A DNA stretch of 64,000 bases from Oscillospiraceae bacterium (GTDB taxonomy: Bacteria > Bacillota > Clostridia > Oscillospirales > Acutalibacteraceae), in the NCBI GenBank assembly GCA_031280825.1, contig JAITGE010000012.1, positions 1-64,000 on the forward strand. Direction: 5' to 3'. A model generated the notes under the pieces. It had not been told where the DNA came from, made no database searches, and saw nothing but the letters and a program-made list of their open reading frames with translations. Made by a program: the position numbers and the translations under genes. This document shows positions 25,180-35,226 of the stretch, in pieces; the stretch's first letter is position 1, and the number at the start of each line of letters is the position of its first letter.

Positions 25180-25992
25180 TTAAGTAATGTCAATACCGCC
25201 CATAAGCGCAAAATACTGCACCGTCAAAACAGGGTGCGCGGGGTCATAAGGACGGTTTTGCACCTTGGAAGCGTCTGTGCCGCCCAGCAGGTTTGTACCC
25301 TGGATTTCTACGCGCACATTCGGTGGCACATGCAGCTCCACACCGCCCAAAATGGCCGTTGCGCGGACGGTGATGGGTTGCGAAAAATCCGCCAGCCGCA
25401 AATCAACCTCCGATCCGCCCAAAATGGCAGTGACGGAGCCGCCGCGCAAATCCCGGCATGTACAAACGCGCATACCGCCGCCCAAGATATCAACGTAATC
25501 AAAGGTCGCGTTACCGTCATAAAAAGTCTTCCCATCCTTCGGGCCGCTTCCGTCATATTTGCTGTGCGGTGCGGTGTCCTCCTGCGGTGTCGCTTCATCT
25601 GCAAACTGACTGTTATACGTATAGCTATGATTTTCCGGGTGCTCCCAGGTCTCCGGACCGCGGCGCGGGCGCAGTGCGCGAACAATCAGCCAAACGCCCG
25701 CCAAAACAGCCGCGAAAGCAACCACGCCAACCCAAAGCTCCCGATCCGATCGCATCAACACTTCATGGTTACGCAAAAGCAAAATGCCTGCACAGCCAAG
25801 CACGAAGGTGTTTGTAAAGTTCGGGCGCGAACGAACCATCACCAGCACCGCCGCCACCCCCAGCAAAATCGGCCACCATTTTGTGATCTGCCTGAAGGGT
25901 TCGTACTCCGTGAAACGATCCACGGCAAACAAAACTCCCATCACAATGCACCCAAGCCCCAGCAAAACCCCCGCAATTCTTTTGCGCTTCAT
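25180..25992 (-). CDS. LiaF-like cell-envelope stress protein
   Basis: A 270-residue protein with four predicted membrane helices in residues 1-110 ([64 protein letters not shown]) and a C-terminal beta-rich LiaF domain ([32 protein letters not shown]... [17 protein letters not shown]). LiaF proteins repress the LiaRS envelope-stress two-component system in Bacillus. No liaRS genes are nearby, so the partner is unknown. Its ATG overlaps the ftsH stop as ATGA, placing it at the end of the dnaB-tilS-ftsH operon. Confidence 0.75.
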   Translation of the reverse strand: MKRKRIAGVLLGLGCIVMGVLFAVDRFTEYEPFRQITKWWPILLGVAAVLVMVRSRPNFTNTFVLGCAGILLLRNHEVLMRSDRELWVGVVAFAAVLAGVWLIVRALRPRRGPETWEHPENHSYTYNSQFADEATPQEDTAPHSKYDGSGPKDGKTFYDGNATFDYVDILGGGMRVCTCRDLRGGSVTAILGGSEVDLRLADFSQPITVRATAILGGVELHVPPNVRVEIQGTNLLGGTDASKVQNRPYDPAHPVLTVQYFALMGGIDIT

Positions 25993-27923
25993 TCCTCTGC
26001 CTCTCCTTTCATCAATGCGGCGAATTGCTCGCCGCTCATGGTTTCGACCTTCAGCAGCTCGCCGGAAATTAAGTGCAACTGCGCCATGTGTTCGTTCAGA
26101 ATGCTTTCCGTGCGCGCATAGGCGACATCGATGATCCGCTTAATTTCCAGATCAATATGCTCAGCCATATATTCCGAATAGCCGCGCGTCTGGCTATAAT
26201 CGCGTCCCAAAAATACCGCATCGTGATCAGACGCATAAGCGATGGGTCCCAACTCGCTGCTCATGCCGTAACGGGTAACCATATCCCGCGCCAGCTTTGT
26301 CGCGCGCTCAATATCCGAGGAAGCGCCTGTAGAAATATCCTTGAGCACCAAGGCCTCCGCCACACGCCCGCCAAGCAGGCAAACGATGTCCTCTTCCATG
26401 TCTGTTTTGCTGATGCTTTGTTTATCCTCCTGCGGCAAATGCATGGTAAAGCCCGCCGCCATACCGCGGGAAATAATGGATATTTGATGCACCGGATCCT
26501 GCGACTGCAAATAATATGCGGCAACCGCATGACCAGCCTCATGATACGCCGTGAGCCTGAGATCCTTCTCCGTCTTTTTGTGGGATTTTTTCTCCGTTCC
26601 CACCACAACCTTGAGCATGGCGTTCTCGATTTCCTCGTGCGTGATGGCGCGTTTTTCCTTCCGCGCCGCCAAGAGCGCCGCCTCGTTAAGCAGGTTTTCT
26701 AAATCCGCCCCCGTGAAGCCCGCCGTGGTCTGCGCGATCACCTTCAAATCCACGTCCGGTCCCAGGGGCTTGTTCCTTGCGTGGACGCCCAAAATCGCCT
26801 CACGCCCGCGCACATCCGGCTGCAAAACCGTCACCTGCCGATCAAAACGACCGGGGCGTAGCAATGCCGGGTCAAGAATATCCGGGCGATTCGTCGCGGC
26901 GATAATAATCACACCCTCATTTTCGCCAAAGCCGTCCATCTCCACCAGGAGCTGGTTCAGCGTCTGCTCACGCTCGTCATGACCGCCGCCCATGCCCGCG
27001 CCGCGCTGGCGACCGACTGCGTCGATTTCATCAATAAAGACAATCGAGGGAGAATGCTTCTTCGCCTGCGTGAACATGTCCCGCACGCGCGAGGCGCCCA
27101 CACCCACATAAAGCTCCACAAAATCCGAACCGGAAATGGAGAAAAACGGAACATCCGCCTCCCCCGCCACCGCGCGGGCAAGCAGAGTTTTCCCCGTGCC
27201 GGGCGAACCCACCAGCAACACACCCTTGGGAATCCGCGCGCCCAGCTCACTAAACCGCTGCGGATTGCGCAAAAACTCCACAATTTCCTGCAGTTCTTCC
27301 TTTTCTTCATCTGCGCCGGCGACGTCAGCAAAAGTGGTTTTGCGCTTTTCATCCTTGCCTTGCTGCTTCAGCCGCGCCTTACCGAAGCTCATGGCGCGGT
27401 TATTCTCGCCCATAATGCCCGCATTCATGCGCCGCATCATGAAAAACATCACGCCGATCAACAGCGCGCCAATCAAAATGGTCGGGATAATCTCCAGCAG
27501 CCAGGAACCGCCCGCGCCATTGATATAATTGTAATAGATCGCCTGCTTTTCGGCATCCGGCAGTTCCTTGCCTGTTTCCGGATCCAACAAAGCCATATTG
27601 TATTTGCGCAGGCTTTCGTTCACGTCCCCTAAAAAGACATTGACGTTCGGCACGGTTGCCTTTTCGGATTTTGCATCCTTCTTGACCTTTACGCCGCCGT
27701 TTTTCGTGTCCGGCTCAACCTGATCCTCGTTCCACCACTCCAGCGCACCGCTGCTCAGGTTGAGCGTAAACGCCCGCACCTGCCCGGAATCAAACTTATA
27801 AAGCAGCTGCGAGTAGCCCTGCTGCTCTTTGTTGTTATTCGTCACAAAATGGATTGCCATACCGAGAATAAAAATCGGCAGCAAAGCCCATGCGGCAAAG
27901 GTGATGATTCGTTTTAGTTTCAA
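25989..27923 (-). CDS. ftsH: ATP-dependent zinc metalloprotease FtsH
   Basis: A membrane-anchored AAA+ protease that degrades damaged and regulatory membrane proteins. Its 644 residues hold an N-terminal helix (12-28), an extracytoplasmic domain, a second helix (about 144-164), the AAA module with [18 protein letters not shown] and [19 protein letters not shown], and the protease domain with zinc site HEAGH. The start codon is TTG at 27923, chosen because AGGAG lies 7 bases before it and because it overlaps the tilS stop as TTGA. Confidence 0.97.
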   Translation of the reverse strand: MKLKRIITFAAWALLPIFILGMAIHFVTNNNKEQQGYSQLLYKFDSGQVRAFTLNLSSGALEWWNEDQVEPDTKNGGVKVKKDAKSEKATVPNVNVFLGDVNESLRKYNMALLDPETGKELPDAEKQAIYYNYINGAGGSWLLEIIPTILIGALLIGVMFFMMRRMNAGIMGENNRAMSFGKARLKQQGKDEKRKTTFADVAGADEEKEELQEIVEFLRNPQRFSELGARIPKGVLLVGSPGTGKTLLARAVAGEADVPFFSISGSDFVELYVGVGASRVRDMFTQAKKHSPSIVFIDEIDAVGRQRGAGMGGGHDEREQTLNQLLVEMDGFGENEGVIIIAATNRPDILDPALLRPGRFDRQVTVLQPDVRGREAILGVHARNKPLGPDVDLKVIAQTTAGFTGADLENLLNEAALLAARKEKRAITHEEIENAMLKVVVGTEKKSHKKTEKDLRLTAYHEAGHAVAAYYLQSQDPVHQISIISRGMAAGFTMHLPQEDKQSISKTDMEEDIVCLLGGRVAEALVLKDISTGASSDIERATKLARDMVTRYGMSSELGPIAYASDHDAVFLGRDYSQTRGYSEYMAEHIDLEIKRIIDVAYARTESILNEHMAQLHLISGELLKVETMSGEQFAALMKGEAEE

Positions 27924-29356
27924 TGCAATACTCCTTTTTCAGCAGGGTGATCCTTAACAGAATGCCCCGGTTCGCCGGGGAAAATCAGGGGCGCGGGCAA
28001 GATTTTAAGCCGCAGTGCACGCCGCGTGTCCGTTCGCAAGCGGCAATGGTGGGCGCAGCCAAAGCCCTCCAGCCAAACCACGCCCGCCGCGTCACGCAGC
28101 AGCAACGTAGCGCTACGCCGCGCCGCCGAAACGCCGCGCTCTTGAAAGAGCTTCTTCAGCGGTTTCGTTCCCGCGCCGTTGCAAAGCCGCATCGCGTCGC
28201 CCGCTCTGCGCGTTCCAACGCTAAGATTACCTGTTATTATATCACAGCTTAAACAATTCGCCAAGCCCTCTTTGGGAATTTTGTGTAAATTTTTCGTAAA
28301 ATCGCCATCCAAAATCTCTGTGAGAAGAATTCGTCCATCGGGCAACAGCGTTTCGCCCGGTGCAAGCGGCACTTCCCACGGATCGGGCAAGCTGCTTGTC
28401 GCGCTTTCTAAGCAAAGCAAACCATCGTGGCTGCGCAAGCGCACCCGTCCGGTCAATTGAAGTGCGCCGCCGTGGTATAGCAATTGCGCGGCAGCTTCAA
28501 TTTGCTCCGCCGCTGGCTCACATCCGCCCGCCAGCAGAATCAGCCGGAGCGTTCGCCCCCGCAGCGCGGGATGTGCGGCCGCCAGAGGCGCCGCCGTCCA
28601 ACGCCCTTCACCGCAGGCTTCGCTTTCAAGCAACGCCTGCGCCTGTGCCTGCATATAGGCTTCATCCGCCGCCAGCAAAGGGAACATCCGCCGTGCTGCG
28701 GCTTCCATCCCCGGCATGGCGGATTGCAGCGGCGGAAGGACTTGGTGCCGGATCGCGTTTCGCCGAAACGCGGTATCCCCGTTGCTTACGTCCTGCCGGT
28801 AACACAAACCGTGCGCGGCGCAGTAGTCTTCAATCTGCCCGCGTGCGCAATCCAGCAAAGGGCGAACCAAAACCGCGCCCGTGCCCTCCAAAGAACGCGT
28901 GACGGGGATGGAACAAAGCCCGCGCAGCGCACTGCCACGGGCAAAATGAAGCAAAAATGTTTCGCACCGATCCGAAAGCGTATGCGCCAGCGCGACCCTG
29001 TCCGCATGGATTTGGTTGGCAAGCTCCGCAAAAAAAGCATAACGCAACGCACGCCCGGTCTCCTCCAGACCGCAGCGCCGTGTTTGCGCCGCCGCTTTCA
29101 CATCACAGCGCCGCACATGCAACGGCACGCTCCAAGCCGCGCAAAGCACGCGGCAGTGGGCTTCGTCGGCATCGGCTTCCGCGCCGCGCAAACCGTGGTG
29201 CACGTGCACCGCCTGCACCGAAAGCCCGAGAGTCTGCCGCTGCGCGCAAAGCCAATGAAGGAGCGCAACAGAATCCGCACCACCGGAAAGCCCGGCAAGC
29301 ACACAACCGCCGGGCAAAAGCGCTGCCAAGCTCGCCGGGAAATCAGAGCAACTCAT
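27920..29356 (-). CDS. tilS: tRNA(Ile)-lysidine synthetase
   Basis: Modifies C34 of the CAU-anticodon isoleucine tRNA to lysidine so that it reads AUA. The 478-residue protein has the PP-loop [33 protein letters not shown], the Arg-rich [16 protein letters not shown] and a C-terminal substrate-binding domain ([30 protein letters not shown]). It overlaps dnaB at its start and ftsH at its end. tilS-ftsH adjacency is common in Bacillota. Confidence 0.93.
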   Translation of the reverse strand: MSCSDFPASLAALLPGGCVLAGLSGGADSVALLHWLCAQRQTLGLSVQAVHVHHGLRGAEADADEAHCRVLCAAWSVPLHVRRCDVKAAAQTRRCGLEETGRALRYAFFAELANQIHADRVALAHTLSDRCETFLLHFARGSALRGLCSIPVTRSLEGTGAVLVRPLLDCARGQIEDYCAAHGLCYRQDVSNGDTAFRRNAIRHQVLPPLQSAMPGMEAAARRMFPLLAADEAYMQAQAQALLESEACGEGRWTAAPLAAAHPALRGRTLRLILLAGGCEPAAEQIEAAAQLLYHGGALQLTGRVRLRSHDGLLCLESATSSLPDPWEVPLAPGETLLPDGRILLTEILDGDFTKNLHKIPKEGLANCLSCDIITGNLSVGTRRAGDAMRLCNGAGTKPLKKLFQERGVSAARRSATLLLRDAAGVVWLEGFGCAHHCRLRTDTRRALRLKILPAPLIFPGEPGHSVKDHPAEKGVLH

Positions 29357-30716
29357 AATGATCCGTCCGCGGGAGAACTAAAGTATGTTCATCGTCCCAC
29401 ACAAAATGCACGGATTTCGTGAACCCGTGGCGATTCTTGGCGACGATAATCTCCATTTCGTTTGTTTCCGGCACCTCCACGGCGCCCTCGTCATTTTCGC
29501 TTTGATAGTAATTCTCACGGTAAAGCAGCAGTACAATATCCGCATCCTGCTCAATGGAACCCGATTCGCGCAGATCCGCCAACTGCGGACGGTGGGATTT
29601 GCCGCGCCCTTCCGTCCCGCGCGAAAGCTGGGCGCAACAAATAACGGGGATATTCAAGTCCTTGGCCATCATTTTCAGGTTGCGCGTGATGTCGCTAACC
29701 TCCTGCACGCGGTTTTCGGTCTTTTTTCCTGATTGAATCAGCCCCAAATAATCGATCACAACACAATCCACACCCTTCAGTCGCCGCGTTCGCGCCTTAA
29801 TTTCCTGCACTGTTATGGAAGACGTGTCGTCAAACCAAAGCTCGCAATCGCTCAGGGACGCCACTGCATTCCCGAGCTTTTCCCAATCCTCCGGACGAAA
29901 ATCACCGCTGCGCATCTTGTGCCCCGGCACCAGCGCTTCCATGGAAAGCACACGCTGGGCGACCTGCTCCTTCGTCATTTCCAACGTAAAAAACAGCACC
30001 TTTTTATGTGCCTGCACAGCAATATTTCGCGCCAGCCGCAACGCGACGCTGGTTTTCCCCATCGCGGGACGCGCGCCAATCAAAATCAAATCCGACCGAT
30101 TGATGCCTGTCAGAACATCATCCAAATCCGAAAAACCGGAGGTGTAGCCCTTGAACTGATCTTTTTCCGGCGAAGTGATTTTGGCAAGGGTATCATAAAC
30201 CTCATTAACGATAATATCGCGCAGCTTTGAAGCCCCGGACTGCATCCGCCCCTGCCGGATTTCATAAATACGTTGTTCCGCCGCGTCCAGCAGCGTGTCG
30301 GCATTTTCGGTTTCAGCAGTCGCTCCCGCGATAATTTCCTGCGAAATGGTGATGAGCGAACGGATATAATACTTTTCGCGCACAATACCAGCGTAGGATT
30401 CCACATTTGCGGTCGATGGCACCGACTGCGCCATTTGGAACAGGTAATTGCGTCCGCCGGCCTCATCATAAATTTCGTCGCGCTTGAGCCTGTCAAGCAC
30501 TAAAAGCGGATCAATTTTACCGCCTACGGCCTCCATTTCCACCATCACAGCAAAAATGGATTGGTGCTGCGGCAAATAAAAATGCTCGGGACGCAAAACG
30601 GTCTGCACCGTCGCCATGCAAGCGGGATCAATCAGAACGCTCCCCAGCACGGCCTGCTCGGCCTCCATGCTAAAGGGCATTTGCGCCAATTCCGTCAAAC
30701 CGAAGGCTTCCGCCAT
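29343..30716 (-). CDS. dnaB: Replicative DNA helicase
   Basis: The hexameric fork helicase. Its 457 residues comprise the N-terminal DnaB domain (MPFSMEAEQAVLGSVLID), a linker, and a RecA-like ATPase with Walker A GARPAMGKTSVA, LFFTLEMTKEQVAQR, VIDYLGLIQ and the C-terminal RESGSIEQDADIVLLLYRE. A GGAGG lies 11 bases before the ATG at 30716. It follows rplI, the usual bacillary order, with a 73-base gap. Confidence 0.97.
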   Translation of the reverse strand: MAEAFGLTELAQMPFSMEAEQAVLGSVLIDPACMATVQTVLRPEHFYLPQHQSIFAVMVEMEAVGGKIDPLLVLDRLKRDEIYDEAGGRNYLFQMAQSVPSTANVESYAGIVREKYYIRSLITISQEIIAGATAETENADTLLDAAEQRIYEIRQGRMQSGASKLRDIIVNEVYDTLAKITSPEKDQFKGYTSGFSDLDDVLTGINRSDLILIGARPAMGKTSVALRLARNIAVQAHKKVLFFTLEMTKEQVAQRVLSMEALVPGHKMRSGDFRPEDWEKLGNAVASLSDCELWFDDTSSITVQEIKARTRRLKGVDCVVIDYLGLIQSGKKTENRVQEVSDITRNLKMMAKDLNIPVICCAQLSRGTEGRGKSHRPQLADLRESGSIEQDADIVLLLYRENYYQSENDEGAVEVPETNEMEIIVAKNRHGFTKSVHFVWDDEHTLVLPRTDHYELL

Positions 30717-30789
30717 AGACCAGTTTACCTCCGCAGTTTTTCATCGCCCGCACCAAGCGAACGAGTCCCTTTGCTCCTTGCTCTAAAAA

Positions 30790-31233
30790 CTATTCCCCCG
30801 TGACGGCGACAAAAAAGTGCGCCGCAATGCCCGGGTAAAGCTTGATTTCCGCCGGATAAGTACCGAAATTCTTGACGTCATCCATGCTGATTTTCCGCTT
30901 ATCCACCTCCACGCCCAGCTCCCTGTGCAGCTGCTCAGCGACCTCCTTCGCCGTCACCGAGCCAAACAGCCGCCCCTGGCTGCCCGCGCGGGCGACAAGC
31001 TTTACCGTCTTACCCTCCAGCACTGCAGCGGTCTCCTTGGCAGCGGCTGTTTCGGTATCAAGCTTATGCCGCTTCGCGTTTTCGCGATTTTTCAGCTCAT
31101 TGAGCGCCTGCGCGTTGGCTTCCACCGCCAATTTGCGCGGGAAGAGGAAGTTACGGGCATAGCCATCGGAAACATTCACCATTTCGCCCTTTTTCCCCAG
31201 CGCTTTCACATCGTCGTTCAGAACAACCTTCAT
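30790..31233 (-). CDS. rplI: 50S ribosomal protein L9
   Basis: 147 residues with the L9 N-terminal signature MKVVLNDDVKALGKKGEMVNVSDGYARNFLFP, the long connecting helix, and a C-terminal rRNA-binding domain (LFGSVTAKEVAEQLHRELG). Its ATG overlaps the stop of the kinase-like gene as ATGA, an unusual coupling of a ribosomal protein to a sugar-kinase-like gene. Confidence 0.97.
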   Translation of the reverse strand: MKVVLNDDVKALGKKGEMVNVSDGYARNFLFPRKLAVEANAQALNELKNRENAKRHKLDTETAAAKETAAVLEGKTVKLVARAGSQGRLFGSVTAKEVAEQLHRELGVEVDKRKISMDDVKNFGTYPAEIKLYPGIAAHFFVAVTGE

Positions 31234-32189
31234 GCGTTCATCGCCCCTTTCGGTTCAGCATATTCCTGCAAAATCCAACGGATGCAGCCTTGCACAGGCG
31301 GCACATCCAGCACGGTAAAATCCAATGCCCGCCCACTCAGCGCCTCCGCCTTTTCGCGCAGCGCCTCCAGGTAGGGCTTGCTCCGCAGCTTCGTATGTAT
31401 TGAACCGGACAGCACAACCTCCACCCGCGCGGGGAAATCCAGCGTTCGGATATGCGCCGCGATCAGCTGTGCGCCGCGCAGCGCCATCTGCTCCACCAGG
31501 CGGAGCGCCGGCACGTCGCCCGCTTCGGCGGCGGTAAAAAACAGCCGAATCAGCGTGCGCAGATGCCTGTCCGCATCCTCGCCGACCAAGCCCGCAAGCA
31601 ACACCGGAAGCTCCGCCGCTTCGCGAAACGAATACGCGGAGAACAGCAGTTCTTTGAGCAGCGTGTGTTCCAGCCCCAAGATGCATGCGTCATAGACCAA
31701 CCGGAAGGCTTGCGTGGCAATCCATACGCCGTTACCGACGTCGCCCGAAAAACCGCCCAGCCCCGCCAGCTGTACACGCCGCCCCCGGCTGTCGATCGCG
31801 TTGCAGCAGGTACCCGTGCCACAGTTCAGCCCTACCGCCGCGCCGGAATGGCTGCCGGCTTTGATGGGCAAAAAACCGTCGTTGCAAAGCTCCAGCCGTG
31901 CCAAGCCATAGCCCTGCAGACGCTGCAGTAGCGCGCGGTACTGAAAAGGATGATCCACTCCCGCAAGCCCCATCAGGCAAAAGCCTACGTCCGCTATGCC
32001 AATCCCCGCCTGCGCAAGCAACGCACGCACGCCCTCCCACAGAATTTCGGCAGCTTCATCAAAGGAGCCGGCGAGATTTTCGTGGTTGCTGCCCGCACCC
32101 TCACGCAGCAGAACCTGTCGCCCCTGCGCATCAAAAAGAGCAAAGGCGGTTTTTGTCCCGCCGCCGTCCACACCAATATAATAAGGCAA
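31230..32189 (-). CDS. BadF/BadG-type ATPase, N-acetylglucosamine-kinase-like
   Basis: A 319-residue ASKHA-fold protein: phosphate-1 loop YYIGVDGGGTKTAFALFD at the N-terminus, GSNHENLAG, VGFCLMGLAGVDHP, LNCGTGTCCNA and GLGGFSGDVGNGVW. This combination is typical of bacterial N-acetylglucosamine or related sugar kinases in the BadF/BadG family. The start is taken as TTG at 32189, 10 bases after GGGAGG; no ATG or GTG fits better, and the open frame upstream is poor in family residues. A sugar-salvage role would match the amino-sugar genes elsewhere in the window, but that is inference. Confidence 0.75.
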   Translation of the reverse strand: MPYYIGVDGGGTKTAFALFDAQGRQVLLREGAGSNHENLAGSFDEAAEILWEGVRALLAQAGIGIADVGFCLMGLAGVDHPFQYRALLQRLQGYGLARLELCNDGFLPIKAGSHSGAAVGLNCGTGTCCNAIDSRGRRVQLAGLGGFSGDVGNGVWIATQAFRLVYDACILGLEHTLLKELLFSAYSFREAAELPVLLAGLVGEDADRHLRTLIRLFFTAAEAGDVPALRLVEQMALRGAQLIAAHIRTLDFPARVEVVLSGSIHTKLRSKPYLEALREKAEALSGRALDFTVLDVPPVQGCIRWILQEYAEPKGAMNA

Positions 32190-32214
32190 ATCTAAATTAA
32201 CCTCCCGAAACCGT

Positions 32215-32658
32215 CTAGCCTCGGCGTCCCTCGCGTCGCCGCGTTTGCGCCGATTTTCGCGCCGCCGCCGTTGTGCGGGAGGCGCTCGGTTGCCTAGCGC
32301 CGCCGGACGGCTTTGCAAATCTCTTGGAAGCTTTAGCGGCAACGATTTTCCGCTTTACGACCTTCGCCTTCTTTGCTTCTTCCTTGCGCAGCTCCGGGTT
32401 CTCCTTGAAAAAGATCATGCTACCGCCAATCACCTGCACAACCTCAGCTTCGGCAAGCTTCGCCAGCGCTTCGGCGACTGCGCGGGGCGGCTGCGGCGCA
32501 CGCTCAAGCAGCGCCCTGCCCTTCAGCAGCTCTCTTGTGCGAAACGCCTCGCGCATTTGCGCGGCGACAGCTTCGGTCGCGCCCTCCTTGCCCACCTGAA
32601 ACACCGGCTCAAGGCGGTTTGCCTGCGCCCGCAGCGCAGCGCGTTCCTTGCTGGTCAT
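32215..32658 (-). CDS. yhbY: YhbY-type (CRM domain) RNA-binding protein
   Basis: 147 residues. The first ~95 form a CRM domain (MTSKERAALRAQANRLEPVFQVGKEGAT... ELLKGRALLERAP... VVQVIGGSMIFFKENPEL), which binds pre-50S ribosomes. The C-terminal ~50 residues are a lysine/arginine/alanine-rich tail absent from short YhbY proteins, probably extra RNA contact. It has its own promoter just upstream. Confidence 0.85.
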   Translation of the reverse strand: MTSKERAALRAQANRLEPVFQVGKEGATEAVAAQMREAFRTRELLKGRALLERAPQPPRAVAEALAKLAEAEVVQVIGGSMIFFKENPELRKEEAKKAKVVKRKIVAAKASKRFAKPSGGARQPSASRTTAAARKSAQTRRREGRRG

Positions 32659-32685
32659 AGCTACCTCTTTTGCTCATTTTTTGCA

Positions 32686-32714
32686 ATCATACCACAAAGC
32701 GCCGCCAAAGTCAA
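32686..32714 (-). promoter_or_regulatory. Promoter of yhbY
   Basis: Minus-strand TTGACT (32709-32714), 17-base spacer, TATGAT (32686-32691). It probably also drives the BadF-like gene, rplI and downstream genes. Confidence 0.65.
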
Positions 32715-32744
32715 ATATGGCACAAAGCCATTTCCACAAAAGCG

Positions 32745-33212
32745 TCAACGCTCAAACGCGGCAGCAGCCACATAGCCCTCCGGCGCGGCAAGAAACCGGA
32801 TGAGAGGGTGCTCCAAGCCGGATTTATATGCCGCCTCACGGCACACCCATAGCTGCAACAAGCTCAGCGCCCGTTCTTCGGGCGCCGGGCTGAGCTTTCG
32901 CAGGATCGCCTCCGGGTTCCATATCCTCCGATCCAGCCGCTCCACATCGCAGCCGATGGCGCCGCCGTTCACGCGCAATGCCAGCATCACCAGCCCACGC
33001 GTATGGCTCAGGCTGAATTCCGGCTTACCCGGCACATATGGCTTGCCGTTTGGACGCAATAGAACCTCGCCTTCCGCACAGCGCAACGCGTCACAAAGCA
33101 ACAGCCGCCCTGCGCGATGCTGCTCGCCGTGCGAAGCGGCGGCAGGCAAATACCGCCAATAAATCCGTGCGCAGCCGGCATCCGCCGCCGCGCAAGCCGA
33201 AGGCTCACACAT
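32745..33212 (-). CDS. Short Sfp-type 4'-phosphopantetheinyl transferase
   Basis: 155 residues, clearly shorter than the ~220 of Sfp and nearer one AcpS-like half. The conserved blocks are nevertheless present: NGKPYV, FSLSHTRGLV, IGCDVERLDRR (metal-binding D-x-E) and LWVCREAAYKSG in place of W..KEA..K. It would load phosphopantetheine on a carrier protein; none is encoded nearby. The ATG at 33212 overlaps the aldolase stop by 8 bases and has GGGG directly before it, so translation likely depends on coupling. Function is plausible but the small size leaves doubt. Confidence 0.6.
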   Translation of the reverse strand: MCEPSACAAADAGCARIYWRYLPAAASHGEQHRAGRLLLCDALRCAEGEVLLRPNGKPYVPGKPEFSLSHTRGLVMLALRVNGGAIGCDVERLDRRIWNPEAILRKLSPAPEERALSLLQLWVCREAAYKSGLEHPLIRFLAAPEGYVAAAAFER

Positions 33213-34035
33213 CCCCTAAAAACGCCTCGTTGACTCTTAGCCCGAAGGCCTCGCCGATAGCGCGCAGATTGTCATCTGTAATGGTCTGCAAAACAGGTCT
33301 GCCGGACGCCATAACCTTTAGGATGATCTGCGCCGCTTTATCGATCGCGTGCATCATGCCGAAGGTAGCGTCAAAATCCTCGCCCGCGCAAAAAATACCG
33401 TGTTGCGCCCAGATCACCGCCGCAAAGCGCTCCATCTCCTTGGCGGTAACCAGCGCAATTTCCGCGCCGCCGCAAACCATCCAGGGCACAAACCCGACGC
33501 CTTCGGGGAATATCACCACGCATTCCGTCATCGCCTGCCAAAACGCGCGGCTGAATTCCCGCGCACTCGCGGGTAAAATAAAGGTCAGCGCAATCACATC
33601 TACCGGGTGTGCATGGTAAATCACACGGGATTTGCCCTCCGTCACCGCCACACGCACCGAATGGTTCATGATGTGCGTTGGGAATTCGCTCGTCGGCACG
33701 CGGCCAGCCGTCAAGCCCCAAACAATACGGTAAGCGTCTCCTGCGGGATTCAGCTGCGCGATCCCAATATTTTCCGCCGGGTTCTGTTTGATATTTTGAA
33801 AATACCGCCCCGTGCCGGTAACGACAAAGCATTCCCCGCCTAGATTCGGCGCGTGAACCCCCAACGGCGTCCAGTCATCGGATTCATCAAAATAGGCGCG
33901 GCAGGCGTCTGTTTCCGCCGCTGTCATACGATAGCTCATGTTGCCGCCGTTGCGCTCGTGCCAGCCGCGCCGCCAGCCGTTTTCAGCGCAGGCAATAAAT
34001 GCCTGCAGCGCGGGCGCTTGCAGAATGTTCGACAT
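33205..34035 (-). CDS. rhaD: Class II aldolase, rhamnulose-1-phosphate aldolase-like
   Basis: 276 residues. Class II aldolases split sugar phosphates with a zinc ion held by His residues; here IYHAHPVDVIAL gives the HxH pair, WAQHGIFCAG a third His, and ERNGGNMSY the N-terminal Glu/Asn loop. The length and WHERNGGNMSYRM match RhaD (rhamnulose-1-phosphate to DHAP and lactaldehyde). No rhaA or rhaB is present in the window, so the substrate is uncertain. The ATG at 34035 follows GGAGG by 9 bases. Confidence 0.75.
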   Translation of the reverse strand: MSNILQAPALQAFIACAENGWRRGWHERNGGNMSYRMTAAETDACRAYFDESDDWTPLGVHAPNLGGECFVVTGTGRYFQNIKQNPAENIGIAQLNPAGDAYRIVWGLTAGRVPTSEFPTHIMNHSVRVAVTEGKSRVIYHAHPVDVIALTFILPASAREFSRAFWQAMTECVVIFPEGVGFVPWMVCGGAEIALVTAKEMERFAAVIWAQHGIFCAGEDFDATFGMMHAIDKAAQIILKVMASGRPVLQTITDDNLRAIGEAFGLRVNEAFLGDV

Positions 34036-34065
34036 GTAGGAGTACCTCCGATTGCTTATGCCGCA

Positions 34066-34095
34066 ATTATAGCACAGCAGCCGTCGCAAATGCAA
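34066..34095 (-). promoter_or_regulatory. Promoter of the RhaD-like aldolase gene
   Basis: Minus-strand TTGCAT (34090-34095), 18-base spacer, TATAAT (34066-34071). Confidence 0.55.
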
Positions 34096-34119
34096 GTATT
34101 TTTACCTCGGTCGCAAACC

Positions 34120-34971
34120 CTATTTCCGATCCACCAACGCCGCAAGCTCCGCGATGGAATAACGCTCCTCGCTTACGCCTAAGCAAAATGCGTCAAATCG
34201 CAACAGCTCCGGATCCTTCGCGCCGCACAGCTCGAAAAGCGCACAGGCGAACAGCATGCGGTCAATCCCCGGCGGGCGCAGCTTTTCAATCGCGGCGGGC
34301 AAAATAGGATCGACACCGCGCACCACGCGGCAGGAAGGCGACGCGGCGACATCCTGCGAAAAAACAAGCCCCCGCTCATGCCCCGCGCAAAGGCTTAGCT
34401 CCGGCGCGACGACAATATCACTGTGCGCAAAGCAAGCGGGGGAATCACTGAGAATCAGCGTTGCGCCATAGCGCTCAAGAAGCAGCGCGGCGGCAGCACG
34501 GTACAGCGAAAAATCCGGGCAATATACCCGCAGGCTGCCGGTCAAGGGAACAAGCGGCTCCAATGCCCGCGCAAACAAGCCCTTCGGGTCAACAAGCGCA
34601 ACGCTCAAATCCCGCGCAGGCGTTTCGCAGCCACGCAAAACCTGCTGCGCCGCACGCAGGCTCAAAAACGCCGGCAGCCGTTTTGGCTCAAAAACGCGCA
34701 AACCTGCGATTTCCCGCCCTTTCGCGAGTTGCACAGGCGGCGGCAAGCATACGCCCACCGGCGGCAAAATTCGCGTACGCAACCGCCCTGCAGCACGCTC
34801 CACCGCGTCCCACGGAACGCCGCTCTTGCCTGCGTGCACCTCCAAACAAAAAAACGGCGCACCCGCAGGCAGGTTGACGCGCGCCAAGCGCGGTGGCGCG
34901 GGATGATATTTGGCGCGAACGCGCGCAAGCGGCGACATTTCACGCGGCAAAACCTGCAAACAGGCAAACAT
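34120..34971 (-). CDS. Unknown protein (283 aa)
   Basis: I do not recognise this protein. It has an N-terminal part with a basic cluster (residues 1-35), then alternating strand/helix segments (RDLSVALVDPKG, LTGSLRVYCPDFSLYRAAAALLLERYGATLILSDSPACFAHSD) that look like a Rossmann-type fold, and a C-terminal helical segment. The absence of signal peptide or membrane helices suggests a cytoplasmic protein. Codon use is like the neighbours and AGGAGAGG precedes the ATG at 34971. It is divergent from the rplU operon. Confidence 0.6.
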   Translation of the reverse strand: MFACLQVLPREMSPLARVRAKYHPAPPRLARVNLPAGAPFFCLEVHAGKSGVPWDAVERAAGRLRTRILPPVGVCLPPPVQLAKGREIAGLRVFEPKRLPAFLSLRAAQQVLRGCETPARDLSVALVDPKGLFARALEPLVPLTGSLRVYCPDFSLYRAAAALLLERYGATLILSDSPACFAHSDIVVAPELSLCAGHERGLVFSQDVAASPSCRVVRGVDPILPAAIEKLRPPGIDRMLFACALFELCGAKDPELLRFDAFCLGVSEERYSIAELAALVDRK

Positions 34972-35102
34972 ACAGCAATCCTCTCCTCACAAGCAAGCTC
35001 TTGTCATACTATGCAAACCGCTAAAAATATATATCAGTTCCGCCCATGGAATGCAAAGCGGTCGCGGTTCGCCACAGCCAGATAGATAAATCAATTTTGC
35101 GC

Positions 35103-35131
35103 TTGACAAGCGCTTGTAACTCTGCTATACT
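35103..35131 (+). promoter_or_regulatory. Promoter of the rplU-rpmA operon
   Basis: TTGACA (35103-35108), 17-base spacer, TATACT (35126-35131). The 5' leader is about 90 bases. Confidence 0.8.
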
Positions 35132-35137
35132 ACCTCA

Positions 35138-35220
35138 TGCCGCTTGTTCCGGGTTGACAAGTGCCGCGCTTTGCGTAGCCACCCGCACGCAGCGAGACTT
35201 TAGATAACGAGAGAAGGAAA
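35138..35220 (+). ncRNA. Probable ribosomal protein L21 leader
   Basis: The leader between promoter and rplU can fold into two hairpins: CGCTTGT/ACAAGTG around 35142-35164, and a bulged CGCT..GCGT/ACGC.AGCG stem around 35168-35193, followed by GAGACTTTAGA. L21 leaders at this place are autoregulatory in Bacillota. Structure and position fit, but I could not compare with the family model. Confidence 0.45.
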
Positions 35221-35226
35221 CACCGC

